NCBI GenBank assembly: GCA_003427395.1
Contig: BFEA01000349.1
Span: forward strand, 1,230,375 to 1,250,969
Length of the DNA stretch: 20,595 nucleotides
Source: Chara braunii
Taxonomy: Eukaryota; Streptophyta; Charophyceae; Charales; Characeae
Direction: 5' to 3'
Position 1 is the stretch's first letter; each line of letters starts with the position of its first letter. The position numbers and the translations under genes were made by a program. This document shows, in pieces, positions 17,388 through 20,595 of the stretch. The notes below the pieces were generated by a model. That model had not been told where the DNA came from. It made no database searches and was given only the letters and a program-made list of their open reading frames with translations.

Positions 17388-20352
17388 TCATAGTGGATGC
17401 CATTGCCTGACATCCCATCTGTCCAAGTGTAAAACTTTCTTCCGCGCTATCCGGCATAGGCATCTACATATGTCATCCTCGGACCAATATTCGCTAGCTT
17501 TTATTTTTGCGCACTGTAGGTCCAGGAGAGCATTATGACTGTACCAACCCAGGTTAGCGGATTTGTTGGGTTCAAAGAGCAAGTAGAGATCGTTCCTAGC
17601 CATCTCCTCATCACAACAAGCCTCAAATCTCATACCTGCTCTTGCCCCTGGGGCGTAGTGTTTGGGAATAAAGGCGGACATTGGGCTGGTGAAGACCCTA
17701 TCCCTTTCCCTACCGTCTCCCCCCTGAGGCAAGAATTCCCAACCTTGCAATGTTACGCCCCCGTACTCCCCCATCGGGGAAAGGCCTATCTCCCATTTTC
17801 CATCCGCCTTTCTGAGGGGAATTACTAGAACTCCATTCAGCTTAGAGAGTGGCAGCTCAAAGAGGCCCAGTTCAATGAGTTGCCTCAGTTTGAGCCTTCG
17901 TGAGGTCATTCCCTCCTCGGTTGTTTCCACTCCCCTTGCCTCAGGCTGTGACGATTGGACGTGCTCTTCCTGCGTGGGGTGATGCGCTGCTGGGGGGGGG
18001 TGAAACCGGCTCCGAGCGACAGCCAAAACACGTTGGAAGGCCTCTGCCCACGTCAAGTGGGGAGGGGGGCCAAATGTTAGCGCGACTCTCAGCGAGGGGC
18101 TGTTGTTTAGGAGCCCCACCAGTTCGACACAAGACTTATCTCAGTATTCCGCCCCCTCATATGGACAGTCCGATTGGAGATGCTTAAGTATCCAATCTGC
18201 CACAACCTGGATTTTCTGATCCAGGCTCATTTCTTGGGGGGGGGCGTCGGGGTCAACTGGATCTTTGGAGGATTCCTCCATTTCAACCTTCGGGGGGGGG
18301 GGGGGGTTGTGTCCACTTCCATCTGCTGTGCCCCAAAGGCGTCTAAGCAAAAGTCGGGGGCCAGTGGTCGCGCTTCCCCTTGTTCAGATTGTTGTGGTGA
18401 GGCAGGGGCCTGTTGTTGTTCCTGTTCAGGCTGACAGGGCCTTGGCTGAGGTTGCGGGGTGTGCGATTGTTGTGCTTGTTGCGTTTGTGATATGAGTTGC
18501 TTCACCCTCGCCTGCTGCTTCAACTGCGTCCCCTGATGGCTTTGTAGAGGTTGCGTCTGTTGTCCCCCGTCCCCGGGTATTACTTCGTGTTCCGGTGTCG
18601 CGTCCTTACCCGTGTTTCCTAGTGTTGGCCTAGCAGGCGCATCCTGTAGGTGCTGCCCAGAGCCGGGCGCTCGTCGCGGCCTTGGGCTGAGGTTTCCCCT
18701 GGGACCAACTCCTTCCCCTCAGTTCGGTCAGGCTCCATCGGGTCCTCACCGACTTGGTCGGGGACCTGTTCCTTCCCCTTTTGCTCCTTCTTCTGCCCAT
18801 CCTGGCGTTCCTGTTCCAGCTTATCTTCTTGTCCCAGCTTATCTCCCCCATTCTCTAGGCATGCGAAACGATTGTCCTCAATGCCTATCCCTTTATCTGC
18901 CACCATTTTCTGCAGACCCACCTTCTTCTTCCTTCCAACAACCTCCCAGGATTCCTGCTTTTTGGTCCTTGCAGGGGGGTTTTTTAAATGTGTTTCCAGG
19001 GACTTGGGAGGGGTCCATGTCGCTGGTGGTTGAGATCCCGGTCGCGGGTCTCCTTGCCCTTCCCAAGACCAGCCGGTAATCTCCCCTTCCTTCCCACATG
19101 GTGCATCAATGTAGACCCACCCTTCGTACCCTGGGTCGACTGTCCGCCACCTGGATTCATCAAAGGGGTCCTTTCTAAGACGCCCTGTGGGCTTAGCCGT
19201 GCGAGAGGGGTGGCGGGAGCATGTCGTGTCAGTGTACAAGTGGCCATAGGCCTGACATTTGAAGCACCATGGTATGAGCTTGTGAGCAGTGTGGATCCGA
19301 TATAATTTTCCCCCTACGCAGAAGGGGATGACGTCATCAATCGGGAAGATGTGCTCGTCTGCAAGATTGATGGCTAGCATTCAGTAATCGTGTCTTCGGG
19401 CCATATGGGGGGGTAGCGGATTGATGAAGTCAACCACGTCGTATTTTTCAGCGAAGTCCTGAACGAATGCTGCTTGAATTTCAATCGGGATGTGTCGGAA
19501 CTCCACCCAAAAATGCTCCCTCATCATCTGCTCCCTGCGTTCCTCTGGCCGTTGTGGTTTCGGAGGGGCCTAGGGATAGATGCAGACTTCTGATCTATCG
19601 CAGCGGAGGGATTTCCAATTATCCATTGTTTTTTTATCCTCCTCCGCAACGCACAGGACGGTAATGACTGAGGATGACACAGGTTGGATCAGGAACATTT
19701 CTCGTGCGCTCGCCGGAGATCCTTTGAACGCCGCTAAGCGTTCCCTGATCCACCCCACTTTGTCGTTCGTGGATTTGAAGGCCGGATCATCGTGGAAGGC
19801 CCAATTGCTTGCGTGGCAAGTATACAGGGCGTCCCTCATTCTAACTGCTTCCCCCGGGAGTGCTCTGACGACTGTAGTCCTGCCTGCTTGTTGCAGTATC
19901 TTACTTTCCGGGGAGGCCAGGAGGCGGGACAAAAAGACTGCCCCCGCAGTTGTTAAATTTCTCAAGGGAATCTTCCATTCCTCCTCTCCTCCCCCACTGA
20001 CACCATCCTTCCTACGTTGAATTGTGATGGTGTCCTGGGCTACCGGTCCCCTCACTCTCTCTGCCCAGGTTTCGGCAGGTGGGCTGTGAGGGGCCGAGCT
20101 GGTAGTGGTCCCCGTGTGACTGTTGCTAAAGGATTTTGTCTCCTCCCCTTGTGATTGGTCTCCCCTGGCGTCGGTTCCCAGCTTTTGAGCGTGATCCAGA
20201 TCCATCCTTACCTCTCTTTCTTTCCCCTTGTCCTCTAATAGGCGGTTCTGGGCATAGTGTCTTGCCACCCCCCTGTACAGAAGCATGGATTCAAGTTTCT
20301 TGTGGGCACGCTGATGTCGAACTTTTACCTTATTGCTCTTATTGTTCACCAT
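17388..20352 (-). pseudogene. LINE ORF1, long, zinc knuckle plus novel C-terminus
   Basis: ORF1 proteins bind the element RNA. I place the start at ATG 20352 (MVNNKSNK), which has A at -3 and G at +4. The order is: a charged N-terminus; a folded region around EEEWKIPLRNLTTA to QPVSSSVITVLC; a REHFWVEFRHIPIEI segment resembling the region before the zinc knuckle in plant LINEs; a CX2CX4HX6C knuckle (CFKCQAYGH...C, near 19255); a DPGYEGWVYID segment; a Lys/Glu-rich then Gln/Pro-rich linker; and a C-terminal region of about 180 residues (ELGLFELPLSKLNGVLVIPL to RQWHPL) that I do not recognise. Breaks: TAG 19570-19572, TGA 19381-19383, a frameshift near 18640-18720, a frameshift in the long C run at about 18291-18306, and TGA 18141-18143. 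Restored length would be about 990 codons, long for a LINE ORF1. Confidence 0.8.
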
Positions 20353-20595
20353 GATGCCCAGGCTCAGGCGCAGGGGGATGAGATGATTAGATTGGGATCT
20401 GGGACACAATGGCCGGGGGGCGAGATCGGGGAGCGGCGAGGGTGGAAGTCGAGGGATCGGGAAGCAGAGGGGCGGGGAATGGGTAGGGCAGCGGGGTGGA
20501 CGGGGAGATCGAGGTTCGGCGGTCAGGGGGAACGGGGTCGGGGGGGTTCCGGATTGGGCTGGGCGGCGGGGTCGGGATTGGTCGGGGGTAGGGAC
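20353..20595 (-). other. C-rich (sense) leader of minus LINE, cut by edge
   Basis: As written this is G-rich with repeated GGGG runs and no coding signal; on the sense strand it is C-rich, like the tract upstream of the plus LINE. The element's 5' end lies beyond the window. Confidence 0.55.

Larger units (their letters stand above)
11978..20595 (-). mobile_element. L1-like LINE, minus strand, near full length
   Basis: Reading leftward on the minus strand: C-rich leader (cut by the window edge), ORF1, a 35-nt spacer, ORF2, a 1-kb 3' UTR and a 28-nt poly(A). This gives an element of at least 8.6 kb. There are no LTRs, integrase or protease. It is better preserved than the plus LINE but has stops and frameshifts in both ORFs. 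The poly(A) abuts the interrupted zf-RVT region of the plus LINE, so it probably inserted there. The expected target-site duplication cannot be checked because the 5' end is outside the window. Confidence 0.85.

Noticed and set aside
11978-20595. LTR retrotransposon or endogenous virus
   Set aside because: No long terminal repeats, protease, integrase or RNase H-integrase order; the APE endonuclease and poly(A) tail identify a LINE.
1-20595. Prokaryotic operons, CRISPR arrays, tRNA or rRNA genes
   Set aside because: No array of spaced repeats and no recognisable tRNA or rRNA sequence; the content is eukaryotic transposable elements.

Overview
This is a eukaryotic, repeat-rich intergenic window. 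I see no host gene. Almost everything interpretable derives from transposable elements, mainly two oppositely oriented, broken non-LTR retrotransposons (LINEs) of the same wider family. Each has an ORF1 with a zinc knuckle and an ORF2 with an APE endonuclease and a reverse transcriptase; the right-hand copy also retains a C-terminal zf-RVT-type zinc finger. That finger and the L1-like arrangement resemble plant and green-lineage L1-type elements, so I lean weakly toward a green-lineage host, possibly a streptophyte alga. The species cannot be fixed from sequence alone.

Layout. 1-1268: no gene, only short repeats. 1440-2673: C/T-rich tract, probably the leader of the plus-strand LINE. It contains, at 2206-2243, the exact Illumina Nextera mate-pair junction adapter between two near-identical 50-bp flanks, which is an assembly or library artefact. 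2674-11977: decayed plus-strand LINE. Its ORF1 is interrupted by a 2.77-kb minus-strand retro-insertion (5215-7982) with a 10-bp target-site duplication and an A-rich tail. Its ORF2 carries a 271-bp foldback MITE (8854-9124), a missing RT segment near 10046 and an 80-bp tandem duplication (10252-10411). 11978 to beyond 20595: better preserved minus-strand LINE, with poly(A) tail at 11978-12005, 3' UTR to 13014, ORF2 13015-17352, a 35-nt spacer, ORF1 17388-20352 and a C-rich (sense) leader at the window edge. It appears to have landed inside the zf-RVT region of the plus-strand LINE, so the rest of that LINE should lie beyond the right edge.

Most interesting signals. (1) A stem-loop of 6 bp with a 7-nt loop occurs three times in the 3' UTR of the minus LINE and once at the matching place in the 2.77-kb insertion. 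Three base pairs covary, and the two elements also share a 3'-terminal sequence module. This is what is expected if the LINE reverse transcriptase recognises a tail structure and a non-autonomous element mimics it. (2) ORF1 is unusually long (about 990 codons in the minus copy), with a C-terminal region, conserved in both copies, that I do not recognise. (3) Removing the 2.77-kb insertion or the MITE restores a reading frame homologous to the intact LINE, so both insertions can be dated after ORF decay began or alongside it.

Both LINE copies are inactive as read here: multiple in-frame stops and frameshifts, several of them consistent with C-to-T decay at methylated cytosines or with indels in long G/C homopolymers.
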